From assembly GCA_008933995.1 (NCBI GenBank), contig WARS01001853.1, positions 517,001 to 581,000 of the forward strand: a stretch of 64,000 nt of DNA. The letters are read 5' to 3'. The notes beneath the pieces were generated by a model that was not told the DNA's origin, searched no databases, and saw only the letters and a program-made list of their open reading frames with translations. Of the stretch, positions 52,171-64,000 are shown one piece after another. The stretch is from Datnioides undecimradiatus (lineage: Eukaryota; Chordata; Actinopteri; Lobotiformes; Datnioididae). How positions within the stretch are numbered: position 1 is the stretch's first letter; every line of letters starts with the position of its first letter. The translations under genes were made by a program, and so were the position numbers.

Positions 52171-55100
52171 TCGCGAGCGGCAAAACATCTCAGCGTGTTT
52201 CTCCCACTTAAAAAGATAAATGAACCTCATCTTTTTCAGCAGATTGTGGCAAAGATGCGGGAGGCGTCGAAACTCAAGGACAACAAGCTGCTGGAGCTGT
52301 TGGGTGTAAGATGGAGAAGTCTGGAAGCTAACAGGCATTCTGTCCGTCCGTGATGCCTTTGATGGATTATCTACCGACTGATGCGTGACTCCAAAAGAGC
52401 AGGAAGCGGCGATGTAAAGACCACAGGGGCTGACCTGCAGACGGAGGCCGCGTTTCACGGCGATCGATCTCGACTGATCGCAACTCGTCATGCTCACACA
52501 TCACGTCAGATCCAGAACTACTGAAATAAACATAAGTCCTGTCAGAGCCTTCAGGGTCCCGGGTCCTCGAGCAGCTGCCGCATCGCTTGTTTCTGACGTT
52601 GATGTAAAAAGTCTGGAGATTAATTAAAGATGTGAGGGAGAATTCAAGGCGTCTGCACTTACAGTGGATTGTGGGATGGGCTTATAGCCTCTCCTGAGAG
52701 GATGGTCCAGTGTGTCCTACTTTACTGAGTTAGGACCTGAAGCAAAACAGACCATTAACCCACAACTCCTGAAGATAAGAAGATGCTGAAGATGTCCCAA
52801 CATCTCCGATTTGATGGTCGTCAAATGACTTTAATGCAAGAAGAGAACAAAACTGAAACAACACATAAATAAAACAATGTGGTTCAATTTGCACACACAC
52901 ACATTTTTGATAAACAGCGTGTCCTTGAATGCAGCACCAAGAAGAAAGTCCATAATCACTGCTCTCACACAGAGTGAAGCACCCTCATTGGTCGCTGTGA
53001 TGGACCAGATTCACATCATCGCAGCAGTTTAGAGAAACAAATCGAAACAACTGAGCTGCTGAAGAGACAAAGCGCATCAGTGCAATCCTGTATTTCCTTT
53101 GACTCGTCCTTCACTTTGTTGGTTTTATGCGCATTGAAAATGTGCATTAGCTGCGTCAGCTGTCATGCAAAGAGTAAACACAACTCTCAGCGGGGAGCGA
53201 AAGTTGAAATCCGTCTGTTTGATTGCATTAAATCTTTGGAGAGGGATTAAATGTTCTGAGGAGAAGTGTGACAGGCTGTGCAAACTGACGTTTCCTGTGA
53301 AAGCGAAGAATCAAACCTCTGAAGGAGCCATTCTTCTGCCGCGCCGTTGTGACTTTATCAGCAGCTGTCTTTGACCATGACATGAGATCCACCGTGCACT
53401 CTAACTTGGCGCTGGTCATGTGCCTGCTGGTGCAACGTGGCGGACTCCATGTCAGGAGGTCACTTCAGCTCCAAGGAAGTACGCCAGATGTTGACGCCTG
53501 TGACATCCTGGCTGAACCATGTGACTCCAATGTCATGTGACGGACCATAAAAGACTCTCCATTGATTTATGAAAAGTGTTTTAAAACAGTTGCTTTAAGC
53601 ATCACAACTCCCATGAAATGACTTAATTCAGTCCAATTAAACTGAAAGCTAGCCGTCTTTACGACAGGAAGTGGCTTTCTGACACCATGACACTGTTTCC
53701 AGTCAATACATCGATGAGGTTACTCCTGTGTAGACATAAAGGCTGTAAATGTGGATAAGTCCTCACACACAGATTGTCTTTCTGAAGAAAACAAGCCTCT
53801 GCAGACATTTAAGAAAACTCGTCTTTAGTGATTCGGGCAAATCGATCTTGATTTGCATCCCTCGTCCTTCTCAGGTGAAGCCAAAGGCGCCTTGAGTGCG
53901 TCCTGGCGGCGTTGTCTCCTCTGCTGGTTGAGTGAAGCAGGCATCATCGGGGTGATCGCCGCTCGGGCTTATTGCTGCACACCGAGCTAAACCCGGTGAT
54001 GGACGTGATCCGTGCTGCAGACCCTCGCAGTTGATTGTAAAATGCACCAGTGAGCGTGTGTGAGGGGGCGACTCGAGGAGGCTCATTGATTTTCCCGACA
54101 CTGTGCCGCTGATCAACACGTGAGACGTGCGGCACCGATGGGGCCATAAACACAGAGCTCTGGTTATATTGGTTTTGTGGGGACCGTTTACTCTGGAGCT
54201 GCTTTTTAATGTCAGACCCTGAGAGTGATGACGGTTTATACGTGGTTCGATTATTCCAGTGGATACATGGAGCATCTCCACACCTTCAGCTCATCTCTCT
54301 CCAGGTGTCTGCCTCTCCCTCGCTGCCTCGGTCTGTCCTTGGGATTCTCTCCCACGTCTCACAGGTTTTCCTAAATCTCTTCCTCTGAGTCCGATCAGAC
54401 TCCTTCTTTCCATCTGTTTTCTTTTTTTTTGCATTTACTCCCCTTGCTGCTCCGACAAGAAGCCACAAATCATTGAAATGCATTGGTATAGGTGCTGCGA
54501 TGGTGGCACAAATCTCAATTAAGCAAATAAAGCTAAGCCTGTCTGCTGGCAGTGCACGGCAGCCACCTCACACATTACAGCTCCCCTAACGTAGCTGCTG
54601 TACAGATATCGATGAAACCCCGACTTCCCTCTTCCTCACGTTGCATCCATACAGTGGGGTCGTACATCCTCGACTGTGAACCCTCCTCTGAACTGCAGAT
54701 GCATCCTTCTCATCAATCTGCGCCACGCAGGGCGGATCTGTGTCTGTTTGTGTCCGCTCGAGTCTTTCCATTGATTTGCCACGTCCGTCAGTCTCTCAGA
54801 TTCCCTTCACGTTTAGTCTGAACACACTCTCGTACGGAGGATCCGATGCCGTGCAGCTCCGCGGCTCCTCGGAGAGAACCTGTTCGCAGATGAACTGAAC
54901 ATGACTTTGCACTCATCGGGTGGTGCAAACAATGAAGACGGCTGTGCAAGATTTCAAGGATATTGCGGGATGTAAAATAAGCTGCAGGGCCTTGGTGCCT
55001 GTTGCAGCTCGAGCGCGAGAAGTGTTGAGTTTTTATTTTTTATTTATTTTTTTGAAAGCTATCACCATGTGTGGAAAACCCCGAGCCTGGATCGATGCAC

Positions 55101-55188
55101 CCTTTCCCCACAGTCTAAATTGGATGGCCATGGATTGATTCATCTGAAAGCTCGACGAGAGCTCTGTGCAGCTGAGGGAACCTGTACT

Positions 55189-55190
<2 letters not shown>

Positions 55191-55246
<56 letters not shown>
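55191..55246. repeat. (CA)n microsatellite
   Basis: A perfect run of about 27 dinucleotides, the longest in the window. Confidence 0.95.
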
Positions 55247-55248
<2 letters not shown>

Positions 55249-58200
55249 GCATCTTAACTCCTCTTAATCATGTAATGTGCTCTGTGTCTAGACACCTGGA
55301 TCCTCTACAGGCTGATCTCGATAATGGATCTGCGCTTCTCCAACACTTGACCCTCAGTGTAAGTGTGTGTGTATGTGCAAATGGTCATTTGTCTGGCCTG
55401 GCCTGCGCTGTCACCTCGCCCGTGCTCAGGAGGAGGGAGTGGGAGCAATTTGCTCTCTCACACACGGTCACTGTACAAATGCAGCCCTCATTAAAGTCCC
55501 ACATTTAACTAATTAAGCTGTGTTGTAGTAGTTTAGTAGCATGCTTTGTTCTGCAGGATGCATCCTGACTTTAAGGTGAATTTTAATGATTTTCAACCTC
55601 TTCTCATGTTTCGGTGTCTGAAGAGCAGCAATGTTAAAAGAGCTGTTAGCTGCATACGTCCGCTACAAGTGTCCTGCTTGTGTTGTGTGATGTGTTGCTG
55701 CCACAGGTCAGAGATGTGCAGCTATGAACCGTTTGGTTTCTGATCTTTTAGAGACGCTGAGCTACGGTTTCTGTCCTCCACAGCAACAAACTCTGCACAG
55801 CTCCTCTCTCCAACGCTCACTCACGTCTTCCTGCAGCACAGCAGCTCTCACAGCCGTCACCAGGCACATTTGTCCTTTGTTTCAAGATGTTGACGCACAA
55901 CTTGAACAACAGTCTGAGCCTGTCAGTGACCACAACACACACCTTTAGGCGACAGACACTGAAAGGATGCGTTTGTCCCATATTTGACGTTGTAGCGTGC
56001 TTCCTGCTGTTTTCCTGCACCAAACACACGACCGGTTTGAACACAGTTGACCCCAGCTGTCACTCAGACACCAAAGCATTTCAGTTTCACAGTTTCCGGA
56101 GCTTTTAATCCTGGTGTCTGGTGTGACATCCTCGCAATGACGCACAACGACCCAATGATCTAAAGAGAATAACAGCTGCTGTGCAGACTGTGACCACGCA
56201 GAATAATCATCTGAACTCTTGTTTATTACGTCTGTAAGAGCTGATACTGCTCACTCAGTCCTGATTTAGAAACAGAGGTCACGGGCTGATATGAAAACAC
56301 ATTACATGACGCAGCAGCTCCTGTCATGTAGGCCTCCTTTATCTTAAACACCAGTCAAGTGAAAACATGTTGTCTACACACTTTGATGGGTTAATTAATA
56401 TCAGACGCGCGTTCATTAACGAGCTTGTATTTAAAAACATCGGGTCGGGTTGTCGGAGGGTTAATTGACTCGTGCCGTCGTTGATCCTGCAGCTTTAATC
56501 TCCACCAGAACATCCTGTCGATATCACACCTAACGTATGCACAGAGAGCATTAAACACATCAAGCCAGCGTAGTGTATTAAAGTGTAAATATGAGATCAA
56601 ACATAGGAAACCAGCCGTGTGCACACCTGTACCTGTGCAGGCACGTGTTGTGTTGCATCGGCGCAACTACTTGGTCCAAAAGTAAAAAGGCTGTGAGGGA
56701 CTTTGTGTTGCACCGAGCAACGCTGTCATGTTCGTCAGCCGTGGCTGTTCGTGGGCCTGCCGTTCACAAACACAGACCGTCCTCTGAGGTTGAAAAGGAC
56801 GTTTTACAGAGCTGGTTTTCTTATTTCCAGACCGGCTTCTCTCTTTCAGATCCACCGCTTAACAGCAATCAGATCAGCCGTTAGATTAACAACAGCAGCC
56901 AACCAGAACTGCAACGCCGCCGCCGCCGCCGCCGCCTCTGAGCGTCCATTGATTTCTGTGGGTTTTGTCCGTCCTCCTATGAAGCGGCTGCTGTCACACA
57001 CAGTCTAAGCAGCGATGGCACCTCCAGTCTCCGCCTCGCTGCGGCAGGAGCCTCTGCGGAGCCCGCCGGACTCCGGCCTGTCACAAGCTGTTTAGGAGGC
57101 GTAGGACGGCGCCAGCCTTTAATCAGCTTCAGGGGCTCCATCGTGCGGCTCTCGGCCGCCGACACGCCGATACAGACAATCCAATCACCCACGATGCCCA
57201 TCAAAAGGGAGGATCTGGTGCCGCCGCTGACTGTTCTGGTCGCTCTCGCTCTCAGATGCTCCAGGGGATGAAGCCGTGGAGTCGTTCACAGAGTCAGAGG
57301 AAATTAAAAGTAAAGGAAACTGATTGGTTTTTACAGGGGTGCATCTATCTCTCTATATATTGAATTATATATCTATCTGTCTCTGCACCTGAATGCGTTA
57401 TCCAAGACTAATCAGGTTTTTCTTTTGCACAATAAGTCAGCTATAACCGGAGACGTGCTTTACGTCGTTTACTCGATGCTTTCTCTTTCCTTCATGAGAT
57501 CAAACAAATAAGCTCCACAGCAGAGCAGCATCTCAGGGCGATATATACACGCTATACGCTCCCCGTCTGTGTGCTGCTAAACGTGACACGTTTGACAATT
57601 ATAAAACATGCATGAGTGTCGGCAGCCTCTGTTAGGAATGCCACAGATGACACAGTGACAGCTGGCGACACATCAGCAGGAATGAAACGTTTTGATGCCA
57701 CAGCTGAGGAGACCTGTAGGAGGTCGGTGCGACCATTTAGATCCAAACCAAATCAAACCAAAAGGTAAAATGTTCTGCAGGCGTGAAGCTGATGGAAATG
57801 ATTATACATGTTAAACCAGAAAACACTAGTTTTAGGCTGCAGCTCAAACTGTTTGAGATTGTCGTTGATGTGAGAGAAACTCAAAGGTTTGTCCGTCACC
57901 CAGCTGCTCGTCTCTTTATCGGCTTTGGTTTTGAAGTTTGACCAGGCTGTGAGCCAGCAGCTGTGCAATGGTCTGGATGAAACTTGGTTTAATCCCTGTT
58001 TGTACATAACTTCTCCAGCTTTGCCATAAATATGGTGCAAAGTAATGACTGATTTGACCAAAAAGACAAAGAAAAGTGCAGCAGCCAACAGACAAAACCA
58101 CCGCAGTTAATACAAAATGCTGAAAGCCAAGCAGACGTTAGCAAAAGGTCAGATGAAATAAACAAGTAAAGCTGCCAGAAAAAGGTTTTACCTGCACGAT

Positions 58201-60059
58201 ATCACCACAAACTCACACGGAAGGTTCCAGTTAATCCAACTAGGCCAGGAAGGAGAGTAGAGCCCGCTGCTTTCCCCTTCTTCAAATCCCAGTCGGTCCG
58301 GTCCAGACTCTGAACACATCCAGCCACATCCAACACAGCCAAGTGTTCATGAGCTCCAACTGCCAAGTGGACCTGGCACAATGCTATTATTAGAAATCAA
58401 AGCAGAGCGCTGTCGTCTGCTCCGCTCAAGGTTTCCTGTTGAACAACTCGTGTTCGAAGCTCTGATTAAGCTTCTGTCTCTGGAGGAAGGACAAAACTAA
58501 AAGACTGACCTCATCTGTTGGGTGACGTTCACGGTCTGCTTTGGGATCTTGCCTTATGTGACAATCTCAACATTCAAGTTGTGCAACTACGCAACCTTTG
58601 GAAGAAAATGGTCTGAACGTTGCAGAAAAACATCCGGAGACGCAAGAACGAAGTCAAATCTGAAAACGTGCCGTTGCCGTGCGGAGGATCACGTGCAGCT
58701 GCAGCAGATGTGGTTTACAGCTCTGCATCAGATGTTTGCCCCCGAATAGTCTGATGCACCGCTGCCAGAGGTGCACTCTCCACGCCGAGACAGACACACC
58801 TTTTCCTGCTGCCCTTATCTCATCACATTGAGGCATTTTAGGTTACGCTGTAGCTTCAGAGAGAGGGAAACCAAAGCCAAATAACGTGATGAGTGTGCGT
58901 GTTGATGTTTCTTTGCAACAAATAGATATTCCAACATTCATGCTTAGTTTATAATACCTCGGAGACAATATGATAGAAATATGTATGTGCCTCATTTATT
59001 TATTGCCCCACATTATTATGAACTGCTGTGAAGTGTTATGGTGTCTTATAAGCCCATAAAGTCGCAGACGTCTTACTCAAACCGACCCTCCGGCGTGGAG
59101 TCTTATTGCCTCACCAGCAGCTGGATCAACAGCTCAAGCTTCCTCTCGCTGGTTTTGGCCTGAATGGTAATAACCTGCTAACACGAGGAGCTGAGGCCAC
59201 ACAGATACCGGTAAGATCTGATGCCTCCCAGCTGGAAACTGGGCGCGCTTCTTAAAAAACTGCATTCGTTTCAGTGGAGCACTTCCTGTGGTTGCCATGG
59301 TCACATTGAAATGTTGGAGACTGGAGCATAAAGTAAAGTGATGGTGAGGCAGAAGCTGGACTTCAGATCATCACACAGCTGCTGTTTCTAGTTCCCGATC
59401 AATGAAGTTGCCATCTTCATGCCCAGCGGCCATGTTGTGTAGGCGGCAAACATACTTGCATCCATCTCTGAACCCACGGGGGGGTGTTGGGATTAAAATG
59501 AGGCGTGATCAGTGAGATTGTTGGCAAATTAGTGTGCTGAGGAAGCACAAAGTGTTTTCCTGCTGCATCGTTCACGGCAGGCGTGCGCTTTGCTGGCTGC
59601 ACAGACAAGGAGGCACCTCCTCGGTTAAACCTCGGTGCACTCGAACATATGGAGTCAGGATGAGCTGTCGATGGGACAGGGGATCGTGCACTAATTGCGA
59701 AAGTGGAGTTGGAGCTGAAGAGATGCAGCGTGGTAGCATGATGTAAGCTGCAGCTGCAAGTGAGAGTCCAGCGGTGCACTGAGGAGGCAGAGCCGACTCC
59801 GTTTATTAATTATTTTATGCCTTAATATTGTTTTCTGATGTTTTGTTTTCTGTATGTCATGCTTTTTATGAGCAAATAAAAGTTTAGAATAAAAGTTTCT
59901 AAGAAGGATAAAAACAGAAACAACGTGCAAACGATTATAAAGATAAAAACTCTTTGTTAGGACTTCCACTGTTCATCAATACTCAGATTTAATCATTACT
60001 TCTTTGGATTCCACAGAGATCCAGGTTTAGTCCGCACCGCTCGGTCTCAAGGTTACGGT

Positions 60060-60235
60060 GGCGTTCGGGGCTGTTGTTTCATAAATCAGGGGATAATGTG
60101 ATTGGCTGAGATCGAGTCAGGGAGGCGATTAATTCTCCCAGCTCCTCCGGCAGCACTTAAGGTGGCATTACTAACACTCCAAATGTATTATTTCAATCAG
60201 AGGACTCGCTCCTCTTGCTGAAAACAGGATGAAAT
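60060..60235. promoter_or_regulatory. Candidate conserved non-coding element
   Basis: Contains CATAAATCAGGGGATAATGT, GGCGATTAATTCTCC and GCATTACTAACACTCC with TATTATTTCAATC. It is followed by a (CTC)n tract at about 60269-60290. No frame of note. Confidence 0.28.
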
Positions 60236-60429
60236 AATGAAAGGATGCTACGCAGAGCTACTTGTTTCTCCTCCTCCTCCTCCTCCTCCCACCCCTTCAT
60301 CCTCCCTTCTTCCTCGGGTTTCTTCTCGTCTCTTCACGAAACTCTTCCTTTTCTTACATTTGCTCTCCGGCCTCATTCACTCCTCTGCTCTTTATCCTCG
60401 TTATCTCGTTATCTCTCGCACACTCAGCA

Positions 60430-60535
60430 GAGGGTTTAAAGGGCCTCTCTGTAGCCTGCAAAGAGCCATAATGTACTCCATTTTAATGTTTGATTATGCA
60501 CTATGGTACATATGAATAAGAGCAGCGAACCACTT
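60430..60535. promoter_or_regulatory. Candidate conserved non-coding element
   Basis: A compact block with AGCCATAATGTACTCC, TTTTAATGTTTGATTATGC and CATATGAATAAGAGC. The composition differs from the CT-rich sequence just before it. The call is on texture only. Confidence 0.28.
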
Positions 60536-61814
60536 AACACCACCATTACAGTTTCCGTCCTCCTACATGGCTCGGTGGAAAAATAGGTCTGTGCAGTTAA
60601 AGGCTGTTAGCACGCACGTCTGATAAGTTTGGGGATAATATCTGTAATGTAAAGCAAACCGCTGCACCTCATGGAGCCACGTTTCACCCTGGAGCATTGG
60701 CACAACAGGGTAGACTGAAAAGATTTCACGCGCTCGAAGCTTTGTTTGCATTTGGGAAAGTAAAATGTGACCAAGCCTTGAAACTGCACCGTCTCTAACG
60801 GGCAGAGGGGAGCCACTGCATCGGCTGCAGAAATAAGTCTGACGTTTCTAAGAAACTTTGCCTAATTCTGACTTTTTACTAACTCACTAGACATTTTTCT
60901 TTTGGGCTCAGGGTCTAAATCTTTAGTTTCAAGCATTCCCTGACGGACTCTGACTGTCACTTTGTAAATTATCGTCCAGTTTCCAGTGAAATAGAAAACA
61001 AAGCAGGGTATCAGAGTCTGACCTAGAGCCTAGAAACCTAGAAAAGCTAGTGTGGGTGTAACAGAAGATAAACAAAAGGATCAGATTTGCAGCTTTGTAA
61101 CAATAACAACTTTAGGAAGATGCAGAAATGCCCTCTGCAGACATCTGTCATTAAAAAGGAAACTGAGGTTTTTGCTTTGATGCAGTCTTTGAAGTTAGAG
61201 ATGTACCTTCAGAGTTTTCAGGGTCTAGGCAGTGGTTCAGTTGCTGCCTGCGAACATCACCACATTCACTGATGCTGCACACCTAACCTGCACTGCAGCA
61301 GGCAACGTTTGAAATAATGCCATCACTATTCATGGAGGAACACTGCAAATCCGCCATCTTTGCTGAATAAGAACTCCATAAACTGCTCAGTTTGAACAGT
61401 TTGACCTGATAACCATTCTCAGATGGAGTCCGCGCCAAACGTGAAAGCCGAGGTGAGGAAATGCTCAAAGTGAATGAGCAATCAGTCAGTGTCTGAGTGA
61501 ACACAAACTCCCAGTGTGAAGCATCTGGAGCCGTAACACAGGGAACACCTCCAGAGTCACCTCGCCCCACACGAGGAGCGAACCGTCGTGCTTTGTCGCA
61601 CTTTCAGGAGTCACTCTGTCGTGTTCGGCGTGTTCGCCGGCGCATTAACTCACAATAAAAACAAACATAATATCCAGATTTAATTAATTGCACAGCCTGA
61701 TGTAAACATAGTTAGAGGTAGTTAGGATAAAACAAATATAATCCTCACCATCTCTCTCTCTCTCCTCGCCGTCTTTGCTACTCTCTCTTATTTGCCCTCT
61801 CTCTCTCTCTGCAA

Positions 61815-62060
61815 ATTGCGGTTCCCCACGGCTCTCCGTCTGAATTAAGCAATTTAACTGATTGCAATTACACACCGTCAAGGGCTCTTATATCACTTTG
61901 ATTGAATAACAATTTTAATTCAATACCGCCCCCTTAACGAATTTCTTTCCATTTATACAATATGGCAGGAGTCAGTTGCAATTTCCCTTCCCCAACTTTC
62001 ATGTTAGTTCATTTTCCTCCTTTAAACAACGCCGACGCTTCAGGAAGTCTGCAGGAGTCT
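61815..62060. promoter_or_regulatory. Candidate conserved enhancer-like element
   Basis: A non-repetitive block after a CT-rich tract. It contains GAATTAAGCAATTTAACTG, GATTGCAATTACACACC, ACTTTGATTGAATAAC (a TCF/LEF-like CTTTGAT), AACAATTTTAATTC and CCATTTATACAATATGG, which has a SRF/CArG-like edge. No plausible gene overlaps. Confidence 0.35.
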
Positions 62061-63379
62061 GCAGGAGAGCGCCTCCGCTCAGTTTAGCCACGGTTGTTCA
62101 TAATATAGCTTTCCATGATTCATAGTGAAAGGGCGGCGTCCCGCCCTGCAGGATACAGTATTATCTGAGTGACATTTGCACCCTCATGCTCCCAGTTTGC
62201 TTCCATTTTCCAGCTCTCACTCACAATTATCTTCATCGTCATCTATTCAAACTGAATCTCCAGGGAAAGGAAATTAAATTTAGCCCCTGCTGTGCATCTG
62301 CACCAACTGAACCAACGCATTGTGACAGTCATAAGCCTCTTTTGGACACTTCATGACATACACGTGATGGCAATTATATATGCCAGTCTCATATTTAAAT
62401 ACGCTCCCACACAGGTGATACATTAAAGTCATAAAGGAGCTCACACTCAGGCTGGACCCTGGAAAACTCCTGAAACACAGCGTGGCTAAAGCTTTGCCGA
62501 GCTGTCCTACATGCATCACTTCTTTATTCCACAAATCTGTCAGTTAATGATCGTATTGTGTGCAGAAAGCAAACAGTATGAGCTGGATAAACCACAAAAT
62601 GCAGCTTCTCACAGGACCACAGAACAGTTTGGACCTGAAAGGAATCACAACCAAATGAGGACAGTTGAATCTGACTCATCTGAGTATAACACCTGCTCTT
62701 ATACGACAAATTAAAGTGTCTGCACACAATTAATTTTGCCTCTAAAGGCAAAATACCATGGAAACTCAGAGCTATATTATCATCTGATTCATGTAAAAAC
62801 ATGCAACTGCACATTCGTGGTGGATGAACAATGTGAACTGGTACTTTTGGTGTTTGTGGTGCAGCAATTGCAAAATAGTTGCACAGAAAGAATAATTGCA
62901 TCCACGGTGATGATACACATGCACAGATTTCTGCTTCAGATTATTAAAAACCTTCCAAAGCATGGACATATTACTCAAACTGGCCTTCGTAGATCATATT
63001 TCATGCGTCTATGGTTCCCATTGTCCCTGTTTTTAATGCTTGTGTGCAGGAGGAGGGAGGAGCTCCGTGGTCCGGGCGGCGCCTCTGAGCTCGGAGCTCA
63101 AACTCGCTCCTGTTCTGTCACTGACAAAAGGTCCAAGAACAAAATGTGTCCGGTCCAGGTTTGATGACACTGACCTTTTCCCCGGCCGCCCCCCTGAACT
63201 CAAACCTGAATTTCAGATGAGCTCATATGTATTCAGCTGAATCTCATCACCCTCCTGATGCTCTGGAGACCGTCGGCTCATCCAGAGCAGCTCCCCCTTC
63301 TTCCTACTCCTCATCAGCACCGGACTGACCACTGAGGCGCTGCAGTGATAGCTGACATTTTGGTCACAGGAAGTGTAGA

Positions 63380-63700
63380 GGGTTCATCCTCTGGGGAACA
63401 TGAACCTGATGAGTAAATGTCACGTCCAGCTACCCCATTCGATTTCAATAAATCAACTTGCAATCAACTCGAGGTGTGCTGAGTGTGGGTAGTGGTCACC
63501 AAAAAATGGGATTCTTCCTCTGAGGACCACGAACGTCTGCAGAAAACTGAATGGAAATCAGGTGGTTAGTCTTTGCAGCACACCGGGGTAGCTGCCTGCT
63601 TCACATGGACGACAGTCGGCCTTGTCAGGGGTTAGAAATCATCCTCTGGGGACCATGAATGTCTGTTGAGGTTGTGCGTTAATCAGTAAGAGGAAAGAGG
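63380..63700. mobile_element. Fragments of a dispersed teleost repeat (three related cores)
   Basis: The core ATCCTCTGGGGACCATGAAT and variants occur three times, near 63385, 63508 and 63637, each followed by a form of GTCTG or an A-rich tail. I recognise this phrase as part of a repeat common in fish genomes. Copies are diverged and no ends were found. Confidence 0.45.
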
Positions 63701-64000
63701 ATCCACCTCGCCGTGGCCTCCCTTTTGCTCATGGTCCCAAAACACAATCATTATAGGACAAAGTCAATTTTTTGTGGGAAAATCTGCTGAATTTTGAAAA
63801 TAACTCCCCAAAAAGGCAGAATTTGAAAGAAGTCAAAGAGTCATGCGTCTTTTAAATTATGCATTGGTTTCAGTTTTAGGTCGTCTTTATGGCAGCCATA
63901 ATTATACAATAACCAGGGTCTGCTGAATTCCAACATATTTCAGTTTCTATGGTCATAATGTCATAAAACTTCAGAGACCTCCGAGGTTTCTTCTGCTCTG

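Larger units (their letters stand above)
40490..64000. other. Right gene-free flank
   Basis: No exon chain could be built on either strand. Open frames are short and overlap in several frames. The stretch holds LINE relics, dispersed fish-repeat fragments, seven simple repeats and several AT-rich candidate regulatory blocks, listed separately. In human the region beyond MRPL22 is also sparse in genes for a long distance. Confidence 0.55.

Noticed and set aside
52009..52353. 114-codon open frame with a hydrophobic N-terminus
   Set aside because: It shows no recognisable domain or splice partners, and overlaps a TAATT-rich block better explained as regulatory DNA.
54240..54260. GGTTCGATTATTCC as a tRNA T-loop
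   Set aside because: No A-box or cloverleaf arms at the right distance were found on either strand.
54655..54690. Sequence resembling part of miR-30 (ACATCCTCGACTG)
   Set aside because: Only 13 nt match and the seed at the 5' end of miR-30 is absent; no hairpin partner was seen nearby.

Overview
The window is nuclear DNA from a ray-finned (teleost) fish, probably a percomorph. The evidence is five intron-containing vertebrate genes in a known order, small introns with GT-AG borders, many (CA)n microsatellites, and repeat fragments of types I recognise from fish genomes. No prokaryotic, viral or plasmid feature was seen. The species cannot be fixed from the sequence alone.

Genes lie only between about 11.5 and 40.5 kb. 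From left to right they are mfap3 (minus), fam114a2 (plus), cnot8 (plus), gemin5 (minus) and mrpl22 (plus). All five belong to the vertebrate linkage group found on human chromosome 5q33. mfap3 and fam114a2 are divergent, cnot8 and gemin5 are convergent, and gemin5 and mrpl22 are head to head with only 382 bp between start codons. I joined exons by GT-AG borders and phase, and every junction keeps frame: MFAP3 327 aa (2 coding exons), FAM114A2 490 aa (13 coding exons), CNOT8 285 aa (6), Gemin5 1437 aa (28) and MRPL22 208 aa (7). None is broken. The products do housekeeping RNA and organelle work: Gemin5 delivers snRNAs to the SMN complex, CNOT8 shortens poly(A) tails, MRPL22 is a mitoribosome protein, FAM114A2 is a cytosolic protein related to NOXP20, and MFAP3 is a membrane Ig protein.

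The left flank (1 to 11.5 kb) and right flank (40.5 to 64 kb) hold no gene I can support. They contain scattered AT-rich, homeodomain-site-rich blocks that look like conserved non-coding elements, microsatellites, degenerate LINE relics on the minus strand, and fragments of dispersed fish repeats.

The most unusual structure is inside gemin5. Its introns carry tandem arrays placed right at splice sites. A minisatellite in intron 18 repeats the exon-18 splice-donor sequence about ten more times. Four introns have a (TG)n tract 7 to 16 nt before the acceptor. A (CAGA)n array touches one donor, and a perfect 15-bp repeat forms the upstream side of the last acceptor. A 90-bp gemin5 intron is also fully open and in frame. 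I found no convincing new multi-gene system.
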